A DNA stretch of 60,541 bases from Selenomonas sp. (GCA_022773585.1 JALEZZ010000022.1:1-60541); one strand, 5' to 3'; positions 39,858 to 48,019 are shown, counted from the first letter of the stretch. The notes: generated from the sequence alone by a model not told the origin. Numbers and translations: made by a program.

Positions 39858-40466
39858 ATGACGAAAGAAACACATTTCATCTTCGATCTTGATGGTACCA
39901 TCACGCAAGAAGAGACCTTGCCGCTCATCGCCAAGCATTTCGGTGTCACCGAAGAAATCAAAGCGCTGACGCAGCAGACGGTGCTCGGAAAGATCCCGTT
40001 TGCAGAATCTCTTGCCTGGCGCGTCCGCATCTTGGGGGCGCTTCCTGTTGACGAAGTCGCGTATCTGCTCGCCCGGGTTTTGTTGCATGAAGGTGTCGTG
40101 CAGTTTGTTCATACGCACAGGGAGCAATGCAGCATCGCGACAGGGAACCTCCGGCCATGGATTGAGAAGCTGGCGGCACGCCTGGGATGCGCTCTCGATG
40201 CATCAGAAGCGGTCAGCGAGAACAACCGTGTGGCAAGCCTCAGGCATATCCTTTGCAAAGAAACTGTGGTGAAGCGTTATCAAGAACTCGGTCATCGTGT
40301 CGTATTCATCGGCGACGGCAACAATGATATCGAGGCCATGCGCGTGGCGGATCTTTCGATTGCTTCGGCACTGACGCACGACCCTGTGCCGGGCGTGCTG
40401 GCCGTGGCTGACCATCTCGTATGGGACGAGGCGGCCTTGTGCAGACAGCTCCGTCAGTTATCCTGA
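39858..40466 (+). CDS. HAD-family phosphatase
   Basis: This is a 202-residue HAD hydrolase, phosphoserine-phosphatase-like. Motif I is FIFDLDGTITQEETLP, motif II Thr in SIATGNLRPW, and motif IV VFIGDGNNDIEAM. ATG 39858 follows GACGGAGGCG. Its 3-prime end overlaps the start of a broken nucleotidyltransferase, suggesting the pair once worked together in a nucleotide-activated phosphate or sugar pathway. The substrate is unknown. Confidence 0.85.
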   Translation: MTKETHFIFDLDGTITQEETLPLIAKHFGVTEEIKALTQQTVLGKIPFAESLAWRVRILGALPVDEVAYLLARVLLHEGVVQFVHTHREQCSIATGNLRPWIEKLAARLGCALDASEAVSENNRVASLRHILCKETVVKRYQELGHRVVFIGDGNNDIEAMRVADLSIASALTHDPVPGVLAVADHLVWDEAALCRQLRQLS

Positions 40467-40661
40467 GCTGTGCGGGCATCGGCTCGCGCCTCGGACTCGG
40501 CAAGACAAAGGCACTCATCGACATCGGCGGCAAGACGCTGATTCATTGGTAGCTCGCCCTGTTCCGCGTTGTCGAAGATGTCCGAGGACGGCGTCTATGT
40601 CAGGGCGGACGAGACGGGGCAGGTTCTTTCGTTCTCACGGAGCGAGGGCGATTATGAATGA
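40439..40661 (+). pseudogene. Nucleotidyltransferase remnant
   Basis: The frame from GTG 40439 reads VILSCAGIGSRLGLGKTKAL, then IDIGGKTLIHW, the N-terminus of a MobA/LicC-like nucleotidyltransferase. It is stopped by TAG at 40550 and then broken. A segment in another frame (SEDGVYVRADETGQVLSFSR) ends at 40661. The product would normally exceed 200 residues, so a large internal deletion is likely. It overlaps the HAD gene by 28 bp. Confidence 0.75.
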
Positions 40662-41009
40662 ATGTCTTTCACAAATAGATAGATTGTTAGCACAGGGGAC
40701 ATTCTGTATTTCGCGGGGGTTGGTCAACCTGTTCATGGGTGACGGTCAACGTGTCGGGCGATGACAACTCGTAAAGCCGCGAAACCCTAGTGTTTTCGCG
40801 GCTTCACGGGATTTTTCTTGCTGGCGTGTGACGGGCGTGACGGGCATTTGCATTTGTTTTGCGAGAAAAACGGGAGCATAGGAAAAAGTTTTGATTTGAC
40901 CGTCACGCCCGTCACCAAGATGTCTTCCAACGCAGAAAATCCCCATCGACACCAGATGGTATCAACGGGGACGAGGTCAGATTTCCGCTTTGCAGTTGTC
41001 TTTGCCGAT
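40662..41009. other. Intergenic stretch with palindromes, no supported gene
   Basis: The short frame after 40654 has no recognisable product. A perfect 11-bp hairpin AAGCCGCGAAA/TTTCGCGGCTT lies at 40774-40804, followed after 8 bp by ATTTTTC, and may terminate the HAD transcript. The inverted repeat at 40828-40915 and an imperfect palindrome at 40941-40970 follow. Confidence 0.5.
40828..40915. repeat. 16-bp perfect inverted repeat
   Basis: GTGACGGGCGTGACGG (40828-40843) and CCGTCACGCCCGTCAC (40900-40915) bound an AT-rich 56-bp core. Each arm is itself a near-repeat of GTGACGGGC. The layout resembles a tiny MITE or a protein-binding site; nothing coding lies inside. Confidence 0.6.
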
Positions 41010-41019
41010 GAAAGGGACC

Positions 41020-41913
41020 TCACAGCTGTTCCAGCACTTTTGCACGGAGCTCCGTCGGGACGGAGACGGCCTCTACGGCCTGCTGGGCGGTCAGCTTCAT
41101 GTTCTTCATGATGTTGCGTGCAGATGCTGCCCAGGTCTGTATTGTACCTTCGGCCCTGCCGCGAGCTTCACCGCGAGCTTCACCGCGAGCTTCCCCACGT
41201 GCTTCGATCTGATCTAAAAGAATGGATCTCATCGTCATCGACGCTCCTTCCTTTACGTTTTCCTTTGCTTCTTTGAAACGGATGTCTTCGGTCAGCAGTG
41301 CCATCAATTCCAGCATTTCCTTTGCATGCCGGACGTATTCTTCGCTGGGATGGTACTCCTGCTGCTTGCGCATCTGGCTGAAATATTCTGCAACCATGCG
41401 GAACGGGTTTGAAAATTTTGCAATCACGTCATCGGGGAGCCATGCAATCTCGATGACGTTGATTTGGTAGTCACTGACATAGGGTTCCAGTCGTTTCGGG
41501 ATCTGAAAGCATTCCTTCAAACGGCGCGGCTTTTTCCAGCGTTGCTCCCATCCGAAATAGAGCACGACCGTAACGACGGGATAAGCCTTTTGTCCATCTT
41601 TTAATGGCAACTGGTTCCTGTATGCTGCGCCGTCATATCCCATGATGCGGAGCGGCATCACCTGGTCGATAGCGGATTGATTTTCGAGTCCGAAGAGCGC
41701 GAGCCGGAGCTCGTTCCCTTTCCAGAGTTTCGCGACGTCGCGTTCTTGTTCGCGGAGCCGCCCATCTGCATTGTAGGTCGATCGCGGCAGGACATCCGTC
41801 AGTTCATCTGGACGGATGGCCTCGTCGCCTTCGAAAAGCCCAACATTCAGGATGTTTGCAAATACGTCAGCATAAGCAAGCAGCTGCTTTTCAGCGATAT
41901 CCTTTTCTGCCAT
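41020..41913 (-). CDS. Rpn-family recombination-promoting nuclease/putative transposase
   Basis: This 297-residue protein belongs to the large Rpn/PD-(D/E)XK transposase-like group. The N-terminus is YADVFANILNVGLFEGD, then QERDVAKLW, ALFGLENQSAID and VVTVVLYFGWEQRW, covering the likely nuclease core. The C-terminus has a run of EARG repeats encoded by tandem DNA repeats. Rpn proteins can stimulate recA-independent recombination in E. coli; their natural role is debated. A second, broken copy lies at 38906, and homology extends about 60 bp upstream of both starts. Confidence 0.82.
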   Translation of the reverse strand: MAEKDIAEKQLLAYADVFANILNVGLFEGDEAIRPDELTDVLPRSTYNADGRLREQERDVAKLWKGNELRLALFGLENQSAIDQVMPLRIMGYDGAAYRNQLPLKDGQKAYPVVTVVLYFGWEQRWKKPRRLKECFQIPKRLEPYVSDYQINVIEIAWLPDDVIAKFSNPFRMVAEYFSQMRKQQEYHPSEEYVRHAKEMLELMALLTEDIRFKEAKENVKEGASMTMRSILLDQIEARGEARGEARGEARGRAEGTIQTWAASARNIMKNMKLTAQQAVEAVSVPTELRAKVLEQL

Positions 41914-42042
41914 CGAATCACCGCCCCTTCCTGATTCTTATTTTACATGGGTTTTGTGGAGAAAGCAAGACGCGGATATCTGATGTTTCAGCTTGCTTTT
42001 TTCGTGATTCTTTGCTAGACTGAAGAAAATTGAAGATGTATT

Positions 42043-42120
42043 CCACTAGGGGAGCTTTTGCTGAGAGACGTTTCGTCGACCCTTGGAACCTGTCGGGGTA
42101 ATACCTGCGTAGGGAAGTGG
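42043..42120 (+). promoter_or_regulatory. TPP riboswitch (THI element) without a thiamine gene
   Basis: P1 is CCACT (42043-42047) pairing with AGTGG (42116-42120). The conserved cores GCTGAGAGACG, GACCCTTGGAACCTG and TGCGTAGGGAAG identify a thiamine-pyrophosphate-sensing aptamer. It is followed 11 bp later by an intrinsic terminator, the usual expression platform. The gene that should follow is missing: an SDR fragment begins within the terminator T-tract. Confidence 0.93.
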
Positions 42121-42131
42121 CACGCGTTTGA

Positions 42132-42165
42132 CGTCAGACGGGGTACCACCGTCTGGCGTTTTCTT
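42132..42165 (+). terminator. Riboswitch-controlled terminator
   Basis: CGTCAGACGG and CCGTCTGGCG form a 10-bp stem (one G-T pair) with loop GGTACCA, followed by TTTTCTT. It should stop transcription when TPP is bound. Confidence 0.85.
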
Positions 42166-42488
42166 CTGTATCTTCGAAAGCACCTGTGGCAGGAGAAATG
42201 GCATATGTTGCTGCAAAAGAAGCCATGAATGCAGCCCTCCGAGCGGTTTCCAAAGAAATTTGCCGGAAAGGCCATCGCGTCAACAGCATCCTGCCTGGAT
42301 GGGTGGAAACGCCGATGACGGATGCAGCGAAATCCGATGGGACAAATATGAACCTGATGACCGCACGGACCTTATTGGGATTTGGAAAACCGGAGGATGT
42401 CAGCGGAATGGTGCTCTTTCTTTTGAGCAGCCGTGCTCGCTGGATTACAGGCACGAGCATTCCCGTGGATGGCGGTTATCTTGCGTGA
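42157..42488 (+). pseudogene. 3-prime fragment of an SDR gene
   Basis: Homology to the SDR at 35338-36087 begins at GTTTTCTTC and runs to the common end IPVDGGYLA, covering only the last 110 or so residues. It has YVAAK but no Rossmann cofactor motif, so any product (a GTG at 42186 could start 100 residues) cannot be a working reductase. It sits between the riboswitch terminator and the second KASIII. Confidence 0.85.
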
Positions 42489-42547
42489 GCTTTGTAGGAA
42501 GATAACAGCAACGGGATGGTATTTTCTTTGAAATCGAGGGCGATTTT

Positions 42548-43549
42548 TTGAAAGCATACATTACGAGATTGGCAACGGCAATTCCTGTGCAACGTGTGGA
42601 AAATCCGCCGGGGCGCATGCGGAAGAAGACAGGAATTATTGCAAGGCATATTGCATCGGATTGTGAAACAGCAGGTGATCTCGCATATCAGGCAGCAGAA
42701 AAACTGCTTGCTGTGACTGGCTGTCGCGAATCCATTGATTTTTTGATTCTCTGTACGCAGTCGCCGGATTATTTCCTTCCGCCGACCGCTTGCGTCCTGC
42801 AAGATCGATTGAGATTGAGGAAGTCGTGCGGAGCGTTTGATTTCGATCTCGGCTGTTCAGGCTATATCTATGGTCTCGGCATTGCGAAAGGTTTTATTGA
42901 GTCTGGACAGGCAGAGCATGTGCTTCTCCTGACATCAGAAACATATAGCAAGTACATCCATCCTGAAGACGGTGCGACGTTGCCGCTCTTTGGCGACGGT
43001 GCAACAGCGACGCTTGTAGAGGCTGTTGATGCAAATTCATCCGGCATTGATGGTCTTGTCTATGGGACAGATGGCAGCGGAGCAAAAGATCTCGTTGTTC
43101 CTGTCGGTGGACAGCGCCATCCGTATGAGACGACACCGACGGAAGAGTCAAAGGACAAGTATGGCAATGTCCGAACGAATCGAAACCTCTATATGAGCGG
43201 TTCTAGCATCATGAATTTTGCGCTCGATGTCGTACCGAAGGCCTTGGAAGAGATTCTCTCGAAGACGCATCTTGTCAGGAATGACATCGATTATTATGTT
43301 TTCCATCAAGCAAATCGATTTATGCTCCAGTATCTGCAGCAAGAATGCGGGCTGGAGGGCTTGCCGTATTGGAATGATGTCGCAGAAATAGGAAATACAG
43401 TATCGAGCTCGATTCCCATCGCGCTCTGCGATATGATGCAGGCGAACGCAGGCAGAGAATTGCATCATGTCCTGCTCATGGGGTTCGGCGTTGGCCTGTC
43501 ATGGGGTGGCTGTGTCGTAGATCTGACACATATGCGCACGAAGTGCTAG
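42548..43549 (+). CDS. 3-oxoacyl-ACP synthase III-like protein, copy 2
   Basis: This 333-residue protein is a close paralogue of the one at 36102 and is intact. Cys in FDLGCSGYIYGL, His in VFHQANRFML and Asn in EIGNTVSSSIP are retained. It uses the same TTG start (MKAYITRLATAIP). It is now downstream of a TPP riboswitch and an SDR remnant, so transcription may depend on riboswitch readthrough or a weak internal promoter. It lies at the right border of the variable island. Confidence 0.88.
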   Translation: MKAYITRLATAIPVQRVENPPGRMRKKTGIIARHIASDCETAGDLAYQAAEKLLAVTGCRESIDFLILCTQSPDYFLPPTACVLQDRLRLRKSCGAFDFDLGCSGYIYGLGIAKGFIESGQAEHVLLLTSETYSKYIHPEDGATLPLFGDGATATLVEAVDANSSGIDGLVYGTDGSGAKDLVVPVGGQRHPYETTPTEESKDKYGNVRTNRNLYMSGSSIMNFALDVVPKALEEILSKTHLVRNDIDYYVFHQANRFMLQYLQQECGLEGLPYWNDVAEIGNTVSSSIPIALCDMMQANAGRELHHVLLMGFGVGLSWGGCVVDLTHMRTKC

Positions 43550-43607
43550 CGACAATTGGCTGTACAACTGCAACAGGGATTTTCCTCATCTGGAAAGCAA
43601 GGAAAGC

Positions 43608-43649
43608 AAAAGGAGCTGCGACACCATTTCGGTATCGCAGCTCCTTTTT
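43608..43649. terminator. Bidirectional terminator
   Basis: AAAAGGAGCTGCGA and TCGCAGCTCCTTTTT form a perfect stem between the convergent KASIII and rpmB genes. Confidence 0.9.
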
Positions 43650-43675
43650 GAGCTTCTGATATTTTGCGCAAAAGA

Positions 43676-43867
43676 TCAGAGAGCGCGCTCGACCTTGCCG
43701 GAACGGAGGCAGCGCGTGCAGACGTTGATGCGTTTGACCTCGCCGTCGACGATCGCGCGGACGCGCTGGATGTTCGGCTTCCAGGAACGCTTCGTCTTCA
43801 GGTGGGAGTGGCTGACGTTGTTGCCAGCGAGCTCGCCTTTGTTGCAGATTTCGCAAACATGTGCCAT
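43676..43867 (-). CDS. rpmB: 50S ribosomal protein L28
   Basis: This is a 63-residue basic protein with CEICNKGELAGNNVSHSHLK at the start and CTRCLRSGKVERAL at the end, giving the two CxxC pairs of the zinc-binding form of L28. The ribosome binding site is AGGAGGTG. It is monocistronic, as is common for rpmB in Firmicutes. A perfect palindrome GGGAGCCGCGGCTCCC lies in its 5-prime leader at 43930-43945. Confidence 0.96.
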   Translation of the reverse strand: MAHVCEICNKGELAGNNVSHSHLKTKRSWKPNIQRVRAIVDGEVKRINVCTRCLRSGKVERAL

Positions 43868-43960
43868 GTCGGTACACCTCCTTGCTTTTCTTTCTTTGAA
43901 ATCTGGGTTTTGATTTCAGTTTGTCGGTGGGGAGCCGCGGCTCCCGCACACAATGAGTGT

Positions 43961-43989
43961 ATTATAGCATAACGGCAGAGGGGATGCAA
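43961..43989 (-). promoter_or_regulatory. Promoter of rpmB
   Basis: On the minus strand TTGCAT, 17 bp, TATAAT, followed by a leader of about 85 bases that contains the 16-bp palindrome noted with rpmB. Confidence 0.75.
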
Positions 43990-44148
43990 GTATTTTTGCT
44001 TGACAGCGGGGGTGCAGGCGGGCAGGAAGGGTTGGGACAATTGTTTCATAGGAGTTTTTAGCTGAATTTGTTTGAATTGCTTGTAATTTATCCGGAATCC
44101 TGATAAACTGATAAGACAGGGAACATGTTGTTGAAAGAGGGATGCCCT

Positions 44149-45297
44149 ATGGAAATCATGAGAAGCCGACGGGGGGAGTCGCTGGCGACGTTTTCGATGC
44201 GGGCGCACCGCCGCGCGAAGGGAATGGCGGTCGTGCTGTTCCTGACGCCGCAGGACTGCCTCGCGGAGGCGGCGCAGCGCATGGCGAAGGCGTTCCCCGA
44301 GAGCGTGACGCTCGGGCTCGAGTCCGTGCGCATCTTTGACGGCGACCATCTCGACGAGGATTGCATGATGCTGTTTCTTTTCGGGAAGGACGATCCGGAC
44401 ATCCTCGCGGATGCGATGCTGCTCGAAAACATCAGCGAGGCGCCGGTGCAGTACGTTCTCGAGGTGCAGCGAAAGGTCTGCGGGCTCGGCGTGGCGAATC
44501 TCGATACGGTCTGCCTGGAGTTCTGCACGAACAGCGAGGGGAAGCTCGTGACGACGCTGACGGCGATGCTCGCGCCGCTCGGCGTGCCGCTTTTCGGCGG
44601 GTCGGCGTTCCATACGGATGCGCTGACGGATCCGGAGACGCGGTTCCAGGTGGCGTACCAGGGACGGACGTACGAGGATGCCTGCATCGCGCTCTTTCTC
44701 AAGAATCTGCATGGCCGCGTGATGCTGTTCCGCGAAATCTTCTACGGCGTGCGGCCGGGGGCGCCGATGCATCTGGCGACGAAGGTGGATCTTTCGACGC
44801 GGCGGCTCATCGAGCTCGACGACCGCCCGGCAGCTGACGTGTACAGCGAGGAAACGGGCATCGGGCGCGGCAAGATTCTCGAGCACGTCCTCGACCGCCC
44901 GATCGGGCGCATGCTCGGCAGCGAGGTGTTCGTGATTTCCATGCGCGGCGTGGAGCCGGATGGCGCGGTGGACACGGTGAAGACGGTGAATCTCAATGAC
45001 GCGATCTACATCCTCGATTCCGAGGACTATGACCGCATCGCATGGGAGACGGCGAAGCGCATCTGCACGACGGTGCCGCACCGGATGTTCGTTTTCACGG
45101 TGGAATGCTTTCACCGCTACCAGTTCTATGAGCGGCACGGCATCACGGAGCAGGCGGTGCAGAAACGGGCGGCGGCGCTCGGGCCGTATTACGGCGTCAT
45201 CAGCGGCGGCGAGCAGCTGCGCGGGCAGAATTCGAACCAGACGGGGTTGTTCCTCGTATTCGAGGGAAAGGAAGGAACGATTCATGAAATCGAGTGA
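44149..45297 (+). CDS. FIST-domain sensory protein
   Basis: This 382-residue protein has FIST_N and FIST_C domains, a predicted small-ligand (amino-acid) sensor often linked to signalling enzymes. Features include AVVLFLTPQDCLAEA, TLTAMLAPLGVPLFGGSAF, the central GKILEHVLDRPIGRMLGSE and the late AAALGPYYGVISGGEQLRG. ATG 44149 follows GAGGGATG; an ATG at 44125 is also possible. It overlaps the GGDEF gene by 14 bp, so it is very likely the input module for that cyclase. Confidence 0.8.
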   Translation: MEIMRSRRGESLATFSMRAHRRAKGMAVVLFLTPQDCLAEAAQRMAKAFPESVTLGLESVRIFDGDHLDEDCMMLFLFGKDDPDILADAMLLENISEAPVQYVLEVQRKVCGLGVANLDTVCLEFCTNSEGKLVTTLTAMLAPLGVPLFGGSAFHTDALTDPETRFQVAYQGRTYEDACIALFLKNLHGRVMLFREIFYGVRPGAPMHLATKVDLSTRRLIELDDRPAADVYSEETGIGRGKILEHVLDRPIGRMLGSEVFVISMRGVEPDGAVDTVKTVNLNDAIYILDSEDYDRIAWETAKRICTTVPHRMFVFTVECFHRYQFYERHGITEQAVQKRAAALGPYYGVISGGEQLRGQNSNQTGLFLVFEGKEGTIHEIE

Positions 45298-46207
45298 CGA
45301 ACATCTGTCGCCGGGGGAAAAGGTGTATCCCCTGAAGTTCCTCTGTGATTATGTGATGCAGCGGCGCGAGGAGCTGACGAACTACGAGACGCAGGATCTC
45401 AAGGAAGCCATCCAGATCATGCAGCATCTCGAAAGGCTCGTCGGGCGCATTGATGCGGAGTGCAGCGGGGGAAAGGCGCAGGTTCCGCGAGAGGCGTTGC
45501 TCGCGGCGCGCAAGGACCTCGTGGAGATGCATGATGCCGTGGAGCGGCATCGGCGCCAGCTGACGAAAAAGGGCCTGATTTTCGAGGACATGAGCCACAT
45601 GCTGAAGCAGGCGGAGCCTCTGATTCACCGCATGGTGTTCTATGACAGCCTCGTGAATGCCTACAACCGCTATTTCTATGTGTCATACAGCACGGAGATG
45701 TTCCATTCGTCCAAGGAGCATGGCGGCCTGTCTCTGGCGTTCTTCGACATCGACAATTTCAAGCAGTACAATACGGATTTCGGCCATGAGACGGGCGATC
45801 TCGTGCTGCAGCTCGTCTGCGACCTGATCCAGCGGAAATTGCAGTGGACGGAGGGGCTGTACCTCATCCGCATGGGCGGCGACGAGTTCGTGATCCTCGA
45901 CGAAGGAGTCATGGATTATGCGGCGTTTCTGCGGCTGCTGTCGGACATCCGTCAGTCGATCGTGGATGACCGGTCGATTCATGGGCGCGCGGTCAGTATC
46001 AGCATGGGCGTGGCGAATGCGGCGAAGGATGGCGCGGAAAGCACGTGGGATCTCTATCGCCTTGCGGATGCGCGGCTCTATCGCGCGAAGAATCTCGGCA
46101 AGAACCGCGTCGTCGATACGGGTGATGAGACGAAGGAACCCGTGGGCGCTGCGGCGCTGGCTTCGTCTTCGGATGAAAAGGAAGCAGAAAACGGGGTGCT
46201 CCTGTGA
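45284..46207 (+). CDS. Diguanylate cyclase (GGDEF)
   Basis: This is a 307-residue cytoplasmic protein. A helical N-terminus (about 1-115) precedes a GGDEF domain with VFYDSLVNAYNRYF, SLAFFDIDNFKQYN and the intact signature RMGGDEFVIL, so it should make c-di-GMP from two GTP. No RxxD inhibitory site lies five residues before the signature. It overlaps the FIST gene and the radical SAM gene at its two ends. The ribosome binding site is AAAGGAAGGAACG. Confidence 0.9.
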   Translation: MKSSDEHLSPGEKVYPLKFLCDYVMQRREELTNYETQDLKEAIQIMQHLERLVGRIDAECSGGKAQVPREALLAARKDLVEMHDAVERHRRQLTKKGLIFEDMSHMLKQAEPLIHRMVFYDSLVNAYNRYFYVSYSTEMFHSSKEHGGLSLAFFDIDNFKQYNTDFGHETGDLVLQLVCDLIQRKLQWTEGLYLIRMGGDEFVILDEGVMDYAAFLRLLSDIRQSIVDDRSIHGRAVSISMGVANAAKDGAESTWDLYRLADARLYRAKNLGKNRVVDTGDETKEPVGAAALASSSDEKEAENGVLL

Positions 46208-47898
46208 CGGCAGAGATGGCAGAGATGGCAGGAACGGAAGAGATGGCTCCGGCAGCGGGCGCGGACGGCGTCGTCTGGCTGGCCATCAATGCGAAGTATT
46301 CGCATACGTCGCTCGCCGTGCGGTATCTGCGCGAGGCTGTGCCGGGTTCGCGCATTCTCGAGCTCACGATCAACGACTACCTGCTGCCGACGCTCGGGGC
46401 GGTCTATGAAATGCACCCGCGCGTGCTCGGCATTGCCTGCTATATCTGGAACATCGAGCGCGTGAAGGAGCTGCTGCAGCTGCTGCCAAAGGCGCTGCCG
46501 GACTGCACGATCCTCTGCGGCGGGCCGGAAGTCTCGTATGAAGCAGACCTATTTATGAAAGCGTTTCCCATGGTCGATTACGTTGTGCGCGGCGAGGGCG
46601 AGGAAGCTGCTGCCGCGCTCTGTAAGCGGCTGATGGAAGGAAAGAGCGGTGCGGGCATCCCGGGCGTGGCCTGGCGAGGAGCGGACGGCACCGTGCACGA
46701 AGGCGCGGCCGTCGTCGTGCCGGAGCTTTCGGCGCTGCCGTTTCCGTACCACGAGGAAGAGATGGCGGACATCCGCGAGCGGATTCTCTACTATGAGACG
46801 AGCCGCGGATGTCCGTTTTCGTGTGCCTACTGCCTGTCGTGCGCGACGGCGGGCGTGCGGTACCTGCCACTGCCGCGCGTGCTGCAAGAGCTCGCGTTCT
46901 TCGTGCGCGCCGATGTCCGGCAGGTGAAGTTCGTCGACCGGACATTCAATGCGAAGAAGGCGCATTTCCTGCCGATTCTCGAGTACATCGCAGGATTGCC
47001 GTCGTCGTGCCGGACGAATTTTCATTTCGAGGTGGCGATTGACTACCTCGACGACGAGGTGCTCTCCGTGCTCGCGCAGATGCCGCGCGGCCGCGTGCAG
47101 CTTGAAATCGGCATCCAGTCGACGAATGAAGAGACGCTGGCCGCCGTGTCGCGCGTGAACCACTGGCAGAAGATTGCGAGCCATATCCGGACGATTCTCG
47201 GTTTCCGCAATATGCATCTCCATGTCGATCTGATCATCGGCCTGCCGGGCGAGGGGATGGCGTCGTTCCATCGGTCGTTCAACGATGTGTTCGCGCTGCG
47301 GCCTGACGCGCTCCAGCTCGGCTTTTTGAAGTTCCTCAAAGGCGCGGCGATGATGGGGCTCGTCGAGCGGTACGGCTACGAATACATGCCGATGGCGCCG
47401 TACGAGGTGCTGCGGAGCGATGCGCTGACGTATGGAGAAATTCGCTGGCTGCATACGTTCGAAGACGTGTTCGAGCGGTATTACAATGCCGGCCGCTGCC
47501 GCACGGCGACGGCGTGGCTGACCGAGCGGTTTGCAGGCGGCGATGCATTTTCGTTCTGGCAGAGGCTCGCGGACTGGTGGGAGGTGCAGGGCTATCACCG
47601 CAGGAATCATGCCGTGCGGAAGCTTTACGCGTATCTGCTGGCGTTTGCAAAGAGCCTTGGCGCGGGGAAGGGCGACCTCGTGCGGCTCGATGCGCTCCTG
47701 CGCTGGGACGCCATCCGGAAAGAGGGCGTCAAGGCGTTTCCTGAAGGGCTGGCGTGGAGAAGGGAATGGCGCGACAAGGTTCTCGTCGAGGTGTTTCCGA
47801 TGGATATTGTTGCACTGGTAGAAGGACGCGCCGCCTCAAAGGTCGAAACAGCCGTTTCCTGCAAGGAAATTTGTGTATACATGTCCACACACTGTTGA
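46204..47898 (+). CDS. B12-binding radical SAM protein (DUF4080 type)
   Basis: This is a 564-residue protein. Residues about 25-150 form a cobalamin-binding-like domain (LTINDYLLPTLGAVYEMHPR). A radical SAM domain follows with the 4Fe-4S motif CPFSCAYC in YETSRGCPFSCAYCLS, and the C-terminal 200 residues match DUF4080. The reaction is unknown. It begins at GTG 46204 overlapping the GGDEF stop; internal ATGs nearby could also be used. Genomic coupling to FIST and GGDEF genes is unusual. Confidence 0.88.
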   Translation: MTAEMAEMAGTEEMAPAAGADGVVWLAINAKYSHTSLAVRYLREAVPGSRILELTINDYLLPTLGAVYEMHPRVLGIACYIWNIERVKELLQLLPKALPDCTILCGGPEVSYEADLFMKAFPMVDYVVRGEGEEAAAALCKRLMEGKSGAGIPGVAWRGADGTVHEGAAVVVPELSALPFPYHEEEMADIRERILYYETSRGCPFSCAYCLSCATAGVRYLPLPRVLQELAFFVRADVRQVKFVDRTFNAKKAHFLPILEYIAGLPSSCRTNFHFEVAIDYLDDEVLSVLAQMPRGRVQLEIGIQSTNEETLAAVSRVNHWQKIASHIRTILGFRNMHLHVDLIIGLPGEGMASFHRSFNDVFALRPDALQLGFLKFLKGAAMMGLVERYGYEYMPMAPYEVLRSDALTYGEIRWLHTFEDVFERYYNAGRCRTATAWLTERFAGGDAFSFWQRLADWWEVQGYHRRNHAVRKLYAYLLAFAKSLGAGKGDLVRLDALLRWDAIRKEGVKAFPEGLAWRREWRDKVLVEVFPMDIVALVEGRAASKVETAVSCKEICVYMSTHC

Positions 47899-47923
47899 CA
47901 AAATTATCCATAGCGCATAAAAT
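47895..47923 (+). promoter_or_regulatory. Promoter of the AGCS symporter gene
   Basis: TTGACA (47895-47900), 17 bp, TAAAAT (47918-47923). The -35 overlaps the stop codon of the radical SAM gene. Confidence 0.75.
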
Positions 47924-48019
47924 GAACTGTAAAGCAGCGTTGCTTTGAACATCGGCCGCGGATGGCCGGGGGCGACGCTGTTTCTTTTTGAACGGAATGA
48001 TATGTGGGGAGGAATTTTC

